A DNA stretch of 64,000 bases from an uncultured Actinomycetes bacterium (GCA_903863015.1 CAIPAI010000029.1:151101-215100), one strand, 5' to 3'; shown: positions 25,306 through 35,165, counted from the first letter of the stretch. Notes: generated by a model not told the origin, from the sequence alone. Translations and numbers: made by a program.

Positions 25306-26366
25306 CGCATCAGTGGCGCGGTGTAATCGAGGAGTATCGGGAATGGTTACCTGTTTCGGATAAGACTCCCGTGGTTTCACTCCTTGAAGGCGGCACACCG
25401 CTGGTCTATGCATGCGTGCTCTCCGAGATGCTCGGAAATCAAGTGTGGCTTAAAGTCGAAGGAAGCAACCCCACGGGCTCTTTCAAGGATCGTGGAATGA
25501 CTATGGCCATCAGCAAGGCTGCTGAAGAAGGTGCGAAAGCTGTCGTCTGCGCTTCGACAGGTAACACGAGCGCGAGCGCAGCGGCCTATGCCACTAAGGC
25601 AGGTATGACTTCAGCGGTTCTTGTTCCGCAGGGCAAAATAGCGATGGGCAAATTGGCGCAAGCTGTTGCGCACGGTGCGCGCATTCTTCAAGTCGATGGC
25701 AATTTTGATCAATGCTTAGATTTAGCACGCGACTTGGCCGAGAACTATCCCATTGCGCTTGTTAACTCCGTTAATCCTTACCGTCTTCAAGGACAAAAGA
25801 CTGGCGCCTTTGAAATCATTGACGCGTTAGGTTTTGCTCCTGATATTCATGCATTACCAGTCGGAAATGCCGGAAATATTTCGGCCTATTGGATGGGCTT
25901 CAAGGAGTATGCGGCTGCAGGTAAGGCAAACTCCACTCCGGCTATGTGGGGCTTCCAGGCAGAAGGCGCCGCGCCACTCGTACGCGGGCACGTTGTTGAA
26001 AATCCAGAGACCATAGCTACTGCTATTCGCATTGGTAATCCGGCCTCTTGGGATTTGGCAGTAGATGCCATCAAGTCTTCTGGTGGTCTTATAGATATGG
26101 TCTCTGACGAGGAAATATTAAGCGCTTATCGTCTCCTGTCTTCACGTGAAGGAATATTTGTTGAACCGGCGAGCGCGGCAGGTGTAGCCGGATTGATTAA
26201 GAAAAAGAGCGCTGGCGAGTTGCCTACGAACAAACGAATTGTTATCACGGTCACCGGCCATGGATTGAAAGATGTGCACTGGGCACTCGAAGGAAACTCA
26301 GCGGCTACACCAGTAGTCATTCCGGTAGACGTTAAAGCGGCCGCTAAAGAATTGAGCCTCTCATGA
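25302..26366 (+). CDS. thrC: threonine synthase
   Basis: 354 aa, fold-type II PLP enzyme converting phosphohomoserine to threonine. The PLP Lys lies in [14 protein letters not shown], the phosphate-binding loop is in [13 protein letters not shown], and [18 protein letters not shown] and [11 protein letters not shown] are further family blocks. It belongs to the short, monofunctional class. It overlaps hom and thrB by 4 bp each, so the three enzymes are translationally coupled. Confidence 0.97.
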   Translation: MTHQWRGVIEEYREWLPVSDKTPVVSLLEGGTPLVYACVLSEMLGNQVWLKVEGSNPTGSFKDRGMTMAISKAAEEGAKAVVCASTGNTSASAAAYATKAGMTSAVLVPQGKIAMGKLAQAVAHGARILQVDGNFDQCLDLARDLAENYPIALVNSVNPYRLQGQKTGAFEIIDALGFAPDIHALPVGNAGNISAYWMGFKEYAAAGKANSTPAMWGFQAEGAAPLVRGHVVENPETIATAIRIGNPASWDLAVDAIKSSGGLIDMVSDEEILSAYRLLSSREGIFVEPASAAGVAGLIKKKSAGELPTNKRIVITVTGHGLKDVHWALEGNSAATPVVIPVDVKAAAKELSLS

Positions 26367-27277
26367 GCGCCAAGCCTGCGTTTAAAGCAAAGCCAGTAAC
26401 CATCTCAATCCCAGCAACGAGTGCAAATCTAGGACCAGGATTTGATGCATTGGGTTTGGCGCTAGATATCCGCGACGTGATTGCAGCTCAAGTGCTCGAC
26501 GAAAAAGGTTTAGATGTTGAAGTTGCTGGCGAGGGCGCAGAAGATTTGCGCAAAGACGCTAAGCACCTTGTAGTGAAGTCGATGTACGAAGCATTCGATG
26601 CGATGGGCGGTCGTCCTCGTGGGCTGGCCATCCGCTGCGCAAATGCGATTCCCCACTCTCGCGGCTTGGGTTCCTCTGCGGCAGCTATCGTCGGTGGCAT
26701 GGCGCTCGCTCGCGCACTTGTGCTGAGTGGAAACGATCGTTTGCCCGATACCGAATTACTCAACCTAGCTACCAAACAAGAGGGTCATCCAGATAATGTT
26801 GCGGCCGCGCTCTACGGTGGCGCCACCATCGCTTGGATGGATGGAGATCGTGCGAAGAGCACGCGGCTTACACCACACGCCTCAATCTCTGCAGTCGCTT
26901 TCATCCCGCAGAGTGCACTCTCTACCTCGAAAGCCCGACGTCTCCTTCCAGAGTCGATTCCGCATCGCGATGCAGTTATCTCAGCGGGTCGGGCAGCTCT
27001 CCTCGTTGAGGCGCTTACTCATCATCCAGAATTTCTCTTTGATGCCACTCAGGACCTCTTGCATCAGGAGTATCGACGTGAAGCGATGCCACGTTCTTTA
27101 GCGCTGATGAAGAAATTACGCGATGCCGGGAATGCAGCCTTTATCTCTGGAGCTGGCCCTACGGTCCTGCTCCTCACCACCGACCCTGGAGCCGATTGGG
27201 CAGCCTTCGGAGGAACCACATTTGAGAGCCGCGATGTGGCTATTTCGAACGCCGGACCTCAGGTTTTTGACAACTAA
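26363..27277 (+). CDS. thrB: homoserine kinase
   Basis: 304-aa GHMP kinase phosphorylating homoserine. [19 protein letters not shown] is the N-terminal signature, [20 protein letters not shown] the ATP-binding loop, and [13 protein letters not shown] the C-terminal glycine-rich motif. It is the last gene of the threonine operon. The tandem repeats and rho promoter begin directly after its stop codon. Confidence 0.97.
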   Translation: MSAKPAFKAKPVTISIPATSANLGPGFDALGLALDIRDVIAAQVLDEKGLDVEVAGEGAEDLRKDAKHLVVKSMYEAFDAMGGRPRGLAIRCANAIPHSRGLGSSAAAIVGGMALARALVLSGNDRLPDTELLNLATKQEGHPDNVAAALYGGATIAWMDGDRAKSTRLTPHASISAVAFIPQSALSTSKARRLLPESIPHRDAVISAGRAALLVEALTHHPEFLFDATQDLLHQEYRREAMPRSLALMKKLRDAGNAAFISGAGPTVLLLTTDPGADWAAFGGTTFESRDVAISNAGPQVFDN

Positions 27278-27280
27278 TCT

Positions 27281-27326
27281 GACGGCAGATTTGACCGGCA
27301 GATTTGACCGGCAGATTTGACCGGTA
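27281..27326 (+). repeat. tandem 12-13 bp repeats carrying TTGACC
   Basis: GACGGCAGATTT is followed by two GACCGGCAGATTT units and a partial GACCGGTA. The junctions create TTGACC three times (27291, 27304, 27317), each resembling a -35 element. Confidence 0.85.
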
Positions 27327-27344
27327 GAGCCAGAGTGCTACGCT
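27317..27344 (+). promoter_or_regulatory. candidate rho promoter TTGACC-N16-TACGCT
   Basis: The third TTGACC copy (27317-27322) is 16 bp from TACGCT (27339-27344), a TAnnnT -10 element. The expected transcript has a leader of about 85 nt with a 9-bp inverted repeat (AGAGCCAGA at 27326-27334, TCTGGCTCT at 27352-27360), which could be a leader structure. Rho genes are often autoregulated, but no such site can be proven here. Confidence 0.55.
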
Positions 27345-27436
27345 CTCCCTGTCTGGCTCTATTAGCCACATTCTGAGTTTCTTTTCTCTACACCAAAGCA
27401 AACTCAAACCAATCTATAGAAAATGAATGAGGACCC

Positions 27437-29044
27437 GTGAGCGATTCCACTCGCGCAAAGAAGAAGGGCGACACTCTCGCCACCATGCTGCTTCCCGAAC
27501 TCCAAGCCGTAGCGGCAAGACTTGAGATTGATGGCGCACCGAAACTCCGTAAGGGAGACCTGGTGGCTGCAATTGAGGCAAAGCAAGCCGAGAATCGTGC
27601 AGCAGCCGCGAAGCCACCTAAGGCAGAGAAGCCTGCACGCAAAGAGGTAGCGCGCGAAGAGAACTCCGATTCCGAAAGTTCAAATAGTAATTCTGATAAT
27701 TCAGGAAATTCTGATCGCGATGACCGCGGTGGAAATCGAAACTTCGAAGATCGCGGTAATCGTCGCGGCCGTAACCGCAACCGCGGGGATCGCAATGATC
27801 GCGGGGATCGTAATGATCGAAATGATCGCGGGGATCGCAACGATCGCGGGGATCGCAACGATCGCATGCGCAATCGCAACGAAGAGCCTGTCATCACTGA
27901 AGACGACATACTCTTACCCGTAGCGGGAATTCTTGATGTCCTCGACAGTTATGCATTCGTGCGCACTGGCGGATACCTTCCTGGTCCCAACGATGTCTAC
28001 GTCTCATTGCAGCAAGTGCGCCGCTATGGGCTTCGTAAGGGCGATGTAGTTACTGGCGCAATTCGTCAGCCGAATGAGGGAGAGCGTCGCGAGAAGTTCA
28101 ACGCGCTCGTTCGCCTCGACACCATCAACGGTGTTGATCCCGAGCTATCGCGCAACCGAGTCGACTTCTCCAAGCTCGTACCGCTCTATCCACAACAACG
28201 TCTTCGTCTCGAGACCGAGGCAAATATCTTGACCACTCGTGTTATCGACTTGATCTCGCCTATTGGTAAGGGACAACGCGGTCTTATTGTTTCCCCGCCC
28301 AAGGCAGGTAAAACGATGGTGCTACAAGCGATTGCAAACGCCATCACCACCAATAACCCCGAGTGTCACCTGATGGTTGTGCTTGTTGATGAGCGTCCCG
28401 AAGAAGTAACCGATATGCAGCGTTCCGTAAAGGGCGAAGTAATCGCTTCTACTTTTGATCGTCCGGCAGAAGATCACACCACCGTTGCTGAACTTGCTAT
28501 TGAACGCGCCAAGCGCTTAGTAGAACTCGGTCACGATGTCGTTATCTTGCTCGACTCCATCACTCGCCTCGGCCGTGCATACAATCTTTCGGCCCCTGCA
28601 AGTGGTCGCATCCTTTCGGGCGGTGTTGACTCAGCAGCGCTCTACCCACCTAAGAAGTTCTTTGGTGCTGCTCGTAACATTGAAGATGGTGGATCACTCA
28701 CCATCCTCGCGACCGCCCTCGTTGATACCGGCTCTCGAATGGACGAAGTTATCTTCGAAGAGTTCAAGGGAACAGGAAATCTTGAGCTCGTCCTCGATCG
28801 TCGCTTTGCCGATAAGCGCATCTTCCCAGCAGTAAATATCGATGGCTCCGGAACGCGTAAGGAAGAGATCTTGATGGGTGCCGAGGAATTGGCAATCGTC
28901 TGGAAGCTTCGCCGCGTTCTGCACGCACTCGATTCCCAACAAGCCCTTGAGCTCCTCCTCGAGAAGATGAAGGGCACAAAGAACAACGTGGAATTCTTGA
29001 TGCAGATCCAGAAGACCACGGTGGGACCTGGCGGCGAGGCGTAA
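27437..29044 (+). CDS. rho: transcription termination factor Rho with Arg/Asn-rich insert
   Basis: 535 aa. N-terminal Rho-N helices ([17 protein letters not shown]), then a low-complexity segment of about 85 residues starting acidic/Ser-Asn-rich and becoming Arg/Asp/Asn/Gly-rich, then the cold-shock-like RNA-binding domain ([16 protein letters not shown], then [17 protein letters not shown]) and the RecA-type ATPase: P-loop [12 protein letters not shown], Walker [19 protein letters not shown]-loop and R-loop regions intact. Such Arg-rich inserts are typical of high-GC Gram-positive Rho and add RNA affinity. Start GTG 27437 with GAGGA just upstream. Confidence 0.97.
   Translation: MSDSTRAKKKGDTLATMLLPELQAVAARLEIDGAPKLRKGDLVAAIEAKQAENRAAAAKPPKAEKPARKEVAREENSDSESSNSNSDNSGNSDRDDRGGNRNFEDRGNRRGRNRNRGDRNDRGDRNDRNDRGDRNDRGDRNDRMRNRNEEPVITEDDILLPVAGILDVLDSYAFVRTGGYLPGPNDVYVSLQQVRRYGLRKGDVVTGAIRQPNEGERREKFNALVRLDTINGVDPELSRNRVDFSKLVPLYPQQRLRLETEANILTTRVIDLISPIGKGQRGLIVSPPKAGKTMVLQAIANAITTNNPECHLMVVLVDERPEEVTDMQRSVKGEVIASTFDRPAEDHTTVAELAIERAKRLVELGHDVVILLDSITRLGRAYNLSAPASGRILSGGVDSAALYPPKKFFGAARNIEDGGSLTILATALVDTGSRMDEVIFEEFKGTGNLELVLDRRFADKRIFPAVNIDGSGTRKEEILMGAEELAIVWKLRRVLHALDSQQALELLLEKMKGTKNNVEFLMQIQKTTVGPGGEA
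27783..27864 (+). repeat. 9/18-bp repeats in the Rho insert
   Basis: Alternating GATCGCGGG and GATCGCAAT/AAC 9-mers encode Asp-Arg-Gly/Asn. They form the basic part of the Rho insertion domain. Confidence 0.8.
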
Positions 29045-29089
29045 ATCTAGGCGTAAACCGCGCTCTTCTGAGCGTAAAACGCCCGATTA

Positions 29090-29104
29090 CCTCCCCACCT
29101 GGGG
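29090..29104. promoter_or_regulatory. 15-nt near-palindrome upstream of rpmE
   Basis: ACCTGGGGCCCAGGT has 7-bp arms around a central G, followed at once by TTAGAAT, which contains a possible -10 (TAGAAT). It lies about 90 nt before the rpmE start. It could be an operator or a leader structure; I cannot assign a regulator. Confidence 0.35.
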
Positions 29105-29193
29105 CCCAGGTTAGAATTGCCCACGCTCCGGTTCACGAAGTCATTCGACCCGGCGCACTGCGACACTTTGTCGCCCGACAGTAGGAGAGATTC

Positions 29194-29400
29194 GTGAAGC
29201 CAGAGATCCATCCCGAATATGTGAGCACTCAAGTGACCTGCTCCTGCGGCGAAACTTTCATGACGCGTTCCACCTCAAAGAGTGGCGCGATTCATTCAGA
29301 CGTATGTTCAGCTTGTCACCCCTTCTACACCGGTAAGCAAAAGATCCTCGACACCGGTGGTCGTGTGGCTAAGTTCGAACAACGCTTCGGCAAGAAGTAG
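29194..29400 (+). CDS. rpmE: 50S ribosomal protein L31, zinc-binding form
   Basis: 68 aa. Cys residues in VTCSCGETF and [14 protein letters not shown] form the zinc site, so this is the C+ paralogue. GTG 29194 is preceded by AGGAGAG. It sits between rho and prfA as in most actinobacteria. A strong hairpin follows its stop codon. Confidence 0.96.
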   Translation: MKPEIHPEYVSTQVTCSCGETFMTRSTSKSGAIHSDVCSACHPFYTGKQKILDTGGRVAKFEQRFGKK

Positions 29401-29408
29401 CTTTCTAG

Positions 29409-29447
29409 ACGCCGTGTACTCCGCAGCTGCGGGGTGCACGGCGTTTG
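29409..29447 (+). terminator. hairpin downstream of rpmE
   Basis: ACGCCGTGTAC pairs with GTGCACGGCGT (one wobble or mismatch), enclosing the perfect palindrome CCGCAGCTGCGG, and is followed by TTTG. This long stem directly after the rpmE stop is a likely terminator or attenuator before prfA. Confidence 0.7.
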
Positions 29448-29486
29448 CTATTCATCCAGCTCTTAAGCGCACAAGAGGAGTCAGCA

Positions 29487-30590
29487 GTGTCCGACGATTT
29501 TGGATCAGCCCTCGAACTTCTCCGCGAGTACGCGGAGATTGAAGGCGAGCTTGCTGACCCTGCGGTTCACGGTGATCCTGCGCGCGCACGTCAACTGGGC
29601 CGCCGCTATGCGCAACTCGGTCCCGTAGTTGCCGGCTATAACGCTTGGAAGAGCGCCGAAGAAGAATTAGATACTGCTCGCGAACTTGCCGCCGAAGACG
29701 ATTCGTTCAAAGCTGAGCTCCCTGCGCTTCAAGAATTATTAGAAGCAAAAGCCGCCACGCTTCAAGAGTTACTTCTTCCTCGTGATCCTGACGACGATCG
29801 CGACGTCATCGTCGAAATTAAGGCGGGCGAAGGTGGAGATGAGTCAGCTCTCTTTGCCGGTGATTTGCTTCGTATGTATATGCGCTTTGCAGAACGAGTC
29901 GGCTGGAAAGTCGAAGTCATCGACGTCACCGAAAGCGATCTTGGCGGGTATAAGGATGTTTCTATTGCTTTGAAGAGCAAGGGAACACCTCAACCCGGCA
30001 TGGCTCCTTGGGCGCGCCTCAAGTACGAAGGCGGTGTGCACCGCGTGCAACGCGTTCCGGAAACGGAATCACAAGGACGGATTCATACTTCAGCTGCCGG
30101 TGTTCTAGTGATGCCTGAGGCAGAAGAAGTTGATGTAACTCTCGATCTCAACGATCTCCGAATTGATGTTTACCGCTCAAGCGGCCCTGGCGGTCAGAGC
30201 GTCAACACCACTGACTCTGCCGTACGTCTCACTCATATCCCGACTGGCATCGTGGTTTCGTGCCAGAACGAGAAGAGCCAATTGCAAAATAAGGAATCTG
30301 CCCTACGTATCATGCGTGCCCGACTGCTCTCTGCGGCTAAAGAAGCTCAAGAAGCTGCAGCCTCTGATGCCCGTCGTTCGCAGGTTCGCACTGTCGACCG
30401 CAGTGAGCGCATTCGCACTTACAACTTCCCTGAAAACCGCATTAGCGATCACCGCACCAACTTTAAGGCGTACAACCTGAGCGCGGTGCTCGACGGTGAT
30501 CTTGAAGCGGTCATCCAATCCTTAGTTGATGCAGATACTGCAGCAAAACTCTCTGCTGTAGGTGCTACGGATACGACTCGTAGGTCGTAA
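29487..30590 (+). CDS. prfA: peptide chain release factor 1
   Basis: 367 aa. It recognises UAA/UAG and hydrolyses peptidyl-tRNA. The GGQ motif is in [20 protein letters not shown], the codon-recognition PxT-type tripeptide lies in the preceding [14 protein letters not shown] region, and the coiled N-terminal domain spans about residues 1-100. GTG 29487 is chosen because AGGAG stands 6 nt upstream; a longer frame from 29445 would overlap the hairpin. Its methyltransferase prmC follows 2 bp later. Confidence 0.96.
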   Translation: MSDDFGSALELLREYAEIEGELADPAVHGDPARARQLGRRYAQLGPVVAGYNAWKSAEEELDTARELAAEDDSFKAELPALQELLEAKAATLQELLLPRDPDDDRDVIVEIKAGEGGDESALFAGDLLRMYMRFAERVGWKVEVIDVTESDLGGYKDVSIALKSKGTPQPGMAPWARLKYEGGVHRVQRVPETESQGRIHTSAAGVLVMPEAEEVDVTLDLNDLRIDVYRSSGPGGQSVNTTDSAVRLTHIPTGIVVSCQNEKSQLQNKESALRIMRARLLSAAKEAQEAAASDARRSQVRTVDRSERIRTYNFPENRISDHRTNFKAYNLSAVLDGDLEAVIQSLVDADTAAKLSAVGATDTTRRS

Positions 30591-30592
30591 CA

Positions 30593-31435
30593 ATGGCAGA
30601 GAGCGTGCGCGAGTTAATTGCCGAGGCAACTCGTGAACTCAGCGATGCTGGCGTGGCCTCTCCTCGGGTAGATGCCGAGTTGATAGCGGCCCATGTACTC
30701 GATACCGAACGTGGACGAATCTTTACGTACGAGAATTTCTCACCAGCTCAAGCGAATTCATTTAAGTCTTACGTAGATACCCGCTGTAGTCATGTTCCAG
30801 TGCAATACATCATTGGCGTTGCACCTTTCAGATATCTCGAAGTTGAGGTCGGTCCCGGAGTTCTTATTCCACGCCCAGAAACAGAACTCGTCGCTCAGCA
30901 TGCAATAGATACGGCGAAATCCATGCCGGGCAATCCTGTCGTAGTCGATCTTGGATCTGGTAGCGGTGCAATTGCACTCGCCATCGCAACTGAGGCGCCG
31001 AACTCCCGCGTACTTGCGGTTGAACGCGAATCTTCGGCCTTCGTTTGGTTGAAGAGAAATATCGCTAACTTGGCACCATCGATTGAATGTAAGCAAGCAG
31101 ACGTGGCAGACGCGCTGCAAGAGATGGATGGGCAAGTCGATATTGCCGTCGCCAATCCTCCCTACGTTAACTCGCACTCAGAAATGCCCTTTGAAGTAAG
31201 TAACTTTGAACCGGCGGAAGCCCTCTTCGGAGGGGGAGATGCAGGTATTGAAATCCCTGGAATTTTTGCGAAAGCCGCATCACGCCTACTTAAGAAGGGC
31301 GGCACGTTTATTTGCGAGCATGGCGAAGACCAAGGGCCAGCCATCGCAACTCTCTTGTCCAGCGACTTTGTAGACATCACCCTTCATACAGATTTCAACG
31401 ACCGCCCTCGTTGGACGTCGGCGGTGCGGAGGTAA
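30593..31435 (+). CDS. prmC: release factor glutamine methyltransferase
   Basis: 280 aa, SAM-dependent methylation of the GGQ glutamine in RF1/RF2. The N-terminal helical domain covers about residues 1-80; the SAM site is VVDLGSGSGAIALAIA and the catalytic NPPY is in IAVANPPYVNSHSEMPFEV. It sits immediately downstream of its substrate gene prfA. Its stop precedes the TsaC homologue by 2 bp. Confidence 0.95.
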   Translation: MAESVRELIAEATRELSDAGVASPRVDAELIAAHVLDTERGRIFTYENFSPAQANSFKSYVDTRCSHVPVQYIIGVAPFRYLEVEVGPGVLIPRPETELVAQHAIDTAKSMPGNPVVVDLGSGSGAIALAIATEAPNSRVLAVERESSAFVWLKRNIANLAPSIECKQADVADALQEMDGQVDIAVANPPYVNSHSEMPFEVSNFEPAEALFGGGDAGIEIPGIFAKAASRLLKKGGTFICEHGEDQGPAIATLLSSDFVDITLHTDFNDRPRWTSAVRR

Positions 31436-31437
31436 TA

Positions 31438-32067
31438 ATGGCGCAGACTCTCTTACTCGATGATGAATCTGTCACACAAGCTGCCGCAATAATCCGCCGG
31501 GGCGGTGTGGTGGCTTTCCCTGATGAACACGCCTATCTCTTGCTTGCAGATGCGTTTCACCTCAGCGCGACCGCCCGCATTCGTGAACTGCGCATGATGG
31601 AATCAGGCGCGACCCTTCAAGTACTCATCGCCGATCAACCCACTTTGCATGGAATCGCGCGTGAAATAGATGAGGAAGCTTCTGCATTAATCGATGAATT
31701 TTGGCCAGGTCCGCTCGCACTTTTGGTGTTGGCACAGGGCGGTCTCTCTTGGGATTTAGGTGACCGTCGCGAAATGGGAGCTTTCGTGGTGCGCCAACCG
31801 CGTTCTCCGCGTCTGCGCGAATTACTTCGACTCACTGGGCCAGTCGCATGCGGTCTCGCATCGCGGGTCGGGGAGCCGCTCGCTCATGAAGTGGCAGAAA
31901 TTGCAGTCGCCGATGAGTGTGACCTGGTGGTCGATGGTGGGCAACAAAATGTTGCAGGAACATCTTCAGTAATAGATCTCACAGTAAAGCCGCCACGTTT
32001 AGTGCGACGCGGAAGCATCTCATTCTTTGACCTCGCCAAGGTTGCGCCTTCCTTGGTCGTAGAGTGA
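31438..32067 (+). CDS. TsaC/Sua5/YrdC-family protein with degenerate active-site motifs
   Basis: 209 aa. The overall fold, length and gene position (after prmC) match L-threonylcarbamoyladenylate synthase, and several framework blocks are kept (EFWPGPLALLVLA, LSWDLGDR, a conserved GTSSVIDLT). The canonical substrate motifs are not: PTDTVYGLGA is PDEHAYLLLA (residues 28-37), the KGR-type basic patch is MMESG (residues 53-57), and the SSANxSGxP loop is GLASRVGEP (residues 139-147). It starts at ATG 31438 after GGAGG. It may be a regulator or structural remnant of the t6A enzyme; activity is doubtful unless a second copy exists elsewhere. Confidence 0.8.
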   Translation: MAQTLLLDDESVTQAAAIIRRGGVVAFPDEHAYLLLADAFHLSATARIRELRMMESGATLQVLIADQPTLHGIAREIDEEASALIDEFWPGPLALLVLAQGGLSWDLGDRREMGAFVVRQPRSPRLRELLRLTGPVACGLASRVGEPLAHEVAEIAVADECDLVVDGGQQNVAGTSSVIDLTVKPPRLVRRGSISFFDLAKVAPSLVVE

Positions 32068-32089
32068 GCCCACGACGAAAGGAAGCGAT

Positions 32090-33346
32090 ATGAGTTCAGA
32101 ATTCTGGGGTCCAGACTTCGATGCATTGAAATCTCAGGATCCAGAGATCGCCACCATCATCCTTGATGAATTGGATCGGCAGCGTGACGGACTACAACTC
32201 ATCGCGAGCGAGAACTTTACGTCGCCTGCAGTCCTAGCCGCTCTTGGTTCCACGCTTTCAAATAAGTACGCAGAGGGATATCCAGGGAAGCGCTATTACG
32301 GTGGATGCGCTGATGTTGATCGCGCTGAGATCCTAGGCATCGAACGTGCAAAAGCTCTCTTTGGTGCGGAGCATGCAAATTTGCAACCGCACTCTGGTGC
32401 AAGTGCAAATATTGCTGTGTATGCAGCATTCACAAAGCCGGGAGATACCGTTCTGGCGATGTCACTGCCGCATGGCGGGCACCTCACTCATGGTTCCAAA
32501 GTGAATTTTTCTGGAAAGTGGTTCGACATCGTTTCCTATGGTGTTCGCCAAGATACCGAGCTCATTGATTACGACGAGCTTCGTGACTTAGCAATGAAGC
32601 ATCGCCCCAAAATGATCTGTACGGGAGCGACCGCCTATCCACGACTTATTGATTTCGCCAAGGTGCGCGAGATTTGCGATGAATCGGGAGCCATCATGTG
32701 GGTCGATGCTGCCCACTTCATTGGCCTTGTCGCAGGTAAAGCGATTCCATCACCTGTTCCATATGCAGATGTGGTTTCGTTCACGACTCACAAAGTATTA
32801 CGCGGTCCACGCGGCGGCATGATCCTTTCGAAGGCCGAGCATGCCGCGGCCATTGATAAGGCGATTTTCCCCGGCATGCAAGGTGGTCCCCTTATGCATG
32901 CGGTAGCTGCCAAAGCAGTTGCGCTTAAAGAAGCAGCGTCCCCGGCCTATCAAACTTACGCAAAGAACGTCATTGCGAATGCTCAGGCGCTCTCTGCTGG
33001 TTTAGCCGAGCATGGAATGCGCTCGGTCTCTGGCGGTACCGATACTCATCTCGCTTTAATCGATTTACAAAAGCTCGGAGTCAACGGGGCAGATGCCGAG
33101 AAGCGATGCGATGCTGCTGGCATTACATTGAATAAGAATTCCATCCCTTTTGATCCCCAAGCGCCCTCAATCACTTCGGGAATCCGGGTGGGCACGCCAG
33201 CCACCACCACGCAGGGGATGGGAATCCCCGAAATGGCCACAATTGCGGACTTCATCTCGCGTGCCGTGCGTGGCGAAGGCGAACCTGCGGAAATTCGTGC
33301 CCAAGTAACCGAGTTAACTCACGCTTTCCCGGCGTATCCTCGATAG
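32090..33346 (+). CDS. glyA: serine hydroxymethyltransferase
   Basis: 418 aa, PLP-dependent interconversion of serine and glycine with tetrahydrofolate, the main source of one-carbon units. Visible: LIASENFTSPAVLAALGS, SNKYAEGYPGKRYYGG and the PLP Lys in SFTTHKVLRGPRGG. ATG 32090 has GAAAGGA 7 nt upstream. It lies between the tsaC homologue and the wecA-atpI fusion, and the downstream GTG starts directly after its stop codon. Confidence 0.97.
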   Translation: MSSEFWGPDFDALKSQDPEIATIILDELDRQRDGLQLIASENFTSPAVLAALGSTLSNKYAEGYPGKRYYGGCADVDRAEILGIERAKALFGAEHANLQPHSGASANIAVYAAFTKPGDTVLAMSLPHGGHLTHGSKVNFSGKWFDIVSYGVRQDTELIDYDELRDLAMKHRPKMICTGATAYPRLIDFAKVREICDESGAIMWVDAAHFIGLVAGKAIPSPVPYADVVSFTTHKVLRGPRGGMILSKAEHAAAIDKAIFPGMQGGPLMHAVAAKAVALKEAASPAYQTYAKNVIANAQALSAGLAEHGMRSVSGGTDTHLALIDLQKLGVNGADAEKRCDAAGITLNKNSIPFDPQAPSITSGIRVGTPATTTQGMGIPEMATIADFISRAVRGEGEPAEIRAQVTELTHAFPAYPR

Positions 33347-34882
33347 GTGCGCGAGTACCTCTTTGCTGCTCTCATCGCTTCGGCGGTGACCTATTTAGCG
33401 ACTCCCTTTTTCAAGTCGATCGCAATTCGCTTTGGGGCAATGGCTCCGATACGAGCTCGCGATGTGCACTCTATTCCCACACCGCGTTGGGGTGGGCTCG
33501 CGATGTTGGCTGGGCTATCCGTTGGATTAGTGGTGGCATACCACTTGCCATTGCTTCATAAAGCTTTTGCCAATTCTCATGATGTAGTGGCCATTGCTAC
33601 AGGTGCAATAGTTATTTCGCTACTGGGTGCAGCAGATGACTTATGGGAGTTGGATGCGCTCACCAAATTCGCTGGGCAGGCATTGGCTGCCGGAGTTATG
33701 GCGATCCAAGGTGTTCAACTTCTCTGGTTGCCGATCAATGGCGTGATTGCACTTCCGCCAACACTCGGCGTTGTGGCAACTGTGCTCGTGGTGCTTGTTG
33801 CAATCAATGCTGTGAACTTTGTGGATGGACTGGATGGCCTAGCTGCTGGAATTGTGGCTATAGGGGGAATCGCCTTCTTCTCATTCTCGTATCTACTTGC
33901 GGTGATGCATGGATTTAGTCGCGCTGGTACAGCCACCCTCTTCACTGCACTCTTAGTGGGAATCTGTTTAGGATTCCTGCCCCATAACGTTTACCCCGCC
34001 AAAATTTTTATGGGTGATTCAGGTTCTATGTTGCTCGGCTACTTGCTTGCCGCATGCACCATCAGTATCACTGGCCAACTCGATGCGAATGCACTCTCTG
34101 CGGAGAACTTGGCACCTGCACTCTTGCCGCTCGTATTACCGCTAGCAATTCTTGCGATTCCACTCTTGGATTTGGGTTGGGCGATTATCCGACGTACCGC
34201 TGCCGGTAAATCTCCATTTACACCAGATAAGCATCACCTCCATCATCGCTTGTTGCGGATTGGCCACTCACCTCGCCGAGCAACGACGGTGCTTTACGTA
34301 TGGACCGCGGCCATCGCTTTTCCAGTAAGCGCGATTGCCTTCATTCCTCTGCGGTCGGCATTGCTGATCATGGTGGTCGCGCTGCTACTCGCGGCGCTCC
34401 TCACTCGTTCTTTACCGGCCGAAGATGACGATGAAAAACGTCGGTTGAAGCGCAATAACTTTGAAGGTGCCACTCTGCGGTGGGCTGGTTCACTCTCTGG
34501 TGGCGCGGTTCTCCTTGCGGTGCTCTATGCCGAAGTGGTTCAGCGCAGCGACCAAGTGAAGGCAGCGCTTCTCGCGGGGGGAGTCGTGGTGGTCTTCTTT
34601 GGGATCTCGCTCCTGCTGGGTCGCCTGACGCGCCGAAGCTCCCCCTCCGGAACGATGGCTTTAGCCATGGCCTCCTACTTCGCCAAACTCATTCTGCTCG
34701 GCGCGCTCTTGCTCTCGATGCGATCTCTGGCTGGAATCGATCACACCTTCTTTGGAGTGACGGCCGTCACAGCGGTACTCCTCTGGCTTGCCGGTGAGGT
34801 CACTGCCTTCCTTCGGCTGCGGATCCCCACAGTGATACTCGACGAGAGCCCTACCGCAGATGAGGTGGGTCATCTCCTCTAA
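33347..34882 (+). CDS. WecA/MraY-type glycosyl-1-phosphate transferase fused to an AtpI-like domain
   Basis: 511 aa. Residues 1 to about 360 are an undecaprenyl-phosphate sugar-1-phosphate transferase: [11 protein letters not shown], Mg-binding Asp pair at 97-98 ([10 protein letters not shown]), [13 protein letters not shown] at 156-168, MGDSGSML and [11 protein letters not shown] at 296-306. After a charged hinge ([13 protein letters not shown]) comes a second unit of about 135 residues with four helices and a C-terminal [15 protein letters not shown], which resembles ATP synthase protein I. In Streptomyces and relatives the two are separate adjacent genes upstream of atpB; here they form one continuous frame. 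The GTG start abuts the glyA stop. Confidence 0.82.
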   Translation: MREYLFAALIASAVTYLATPFFKSIAIRFGAMAPIRARDVHSIPTPRWGGLAMLAGLSVGLVVAYHLPLLHKAFANSHDVVAIATGAIVISLLGAADDLWELDALTKFAGQALAAGVMAIQGVQLLWLPINGVIALPPTLGVVATVLVVLVAINAVNFVDGLDGLAAGIVAIGGIAFFSFSYLLAVMHGFSRAGTATLFTALLVGICLGFLPHNVYPAKIFMGDSGSMLLGYLLAACTISITGQLDANALSAENLAPALLPLVLPLAILAIPLLDLGWAIIRRTAAGKSPFTPDKHHLHHRLLRIGHSPRRATTVLYVWTAAIAFPVSAIAFIPLRSALLIMVVALLLAALLTRSLPAEDDDEKRRLKRNNFEGATLRWAGSLSGGAVLLAVLYAEVVQRSDQVKAALLAGGVVVVFFGISLLLGRLTRRSSPSGTMALAMASYFAKLILLGALLLSMRSLAGIDHTFFGVTAVTAVLLWLAGEVTAFLRLRIPTVILDESPTADEVGHLL

Positions 34883-34895
34883 AGACGAAAGTGCG

Positions 34896-35060
34896 ATGTT
34901 TACTATCGTCGCCTACCTGCTCTCCGGGCTCCTCCTCTGGGGAGGGGTGGGGATGTTCCTCGACCATCTCTTTGGCCTCCACTTTTTGGTGGTCGTTGGT
35001 TTTCTCGTGGGGCTTGTGAGCGCTATGTACCTTATTTACCTTCGCTTCATTCGCCAGTAG
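34896..35060 (+). CDS. small two-helix membrane protein, AtpZ-like
   Basis: 54 aa with two membrane helices, GLLLWGGVGMFLDHLFGLHF and VVVGFLVGLVSAMYLIYLRF. The spacing of Gly and the G-x-FLD loop resemble the AtpZ/AtpI-2 accessory subunits encoded just before F1Fo genes. ATG 34896 is preferred to a longer frame overlapping the previous gene. Likely an assembly or ion-supply helper for the ATP synthase (inference). It is shorter than most AtpZ proteins. Confidence 0.72.
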   Translation: MFTIVAYLLSGLLLWGGVGMFLDHLFGLHFLVVVGFLVGLVSAMYLIYLRFIRQ

Positions 35061-35135
35061 GGCCCTTCCAGAAGGTCGGCATGCAGGTGGCTCAAAAGGT
35101 GACCCTGAAGGTGACACAACGCTCATCTGAAGGTT

Positions 35136-35165
35136 TTGCCTCACGCCCCCTTCTCCCTCTATGTT
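35136..35165 (+). promoter_or_regulatory. candidate atp operon promoter TTGCCT-N18-TATGTT
   Basis: TTGCCT at 35136-35141 and TATGTT at 35160-35165 lie in the 140-bp gap before atpB, the largest gap in the atp region. The -10 fits TAnnnT. Confidence 0.45.

Noticed and set aside
27720..27923. Ala/Ile-rich alternative frame inside rho
   Set aside because: A frame shadow of the 9/18-bp repeats of the Rho insert.
33347..34882. Frameshift or pseudogene joining two genes
   Set aside because: Both halves keep conserved residues in one uninterrupted frame with a plausible charged hinge; treated as a fusion, pending comparison with relatives.
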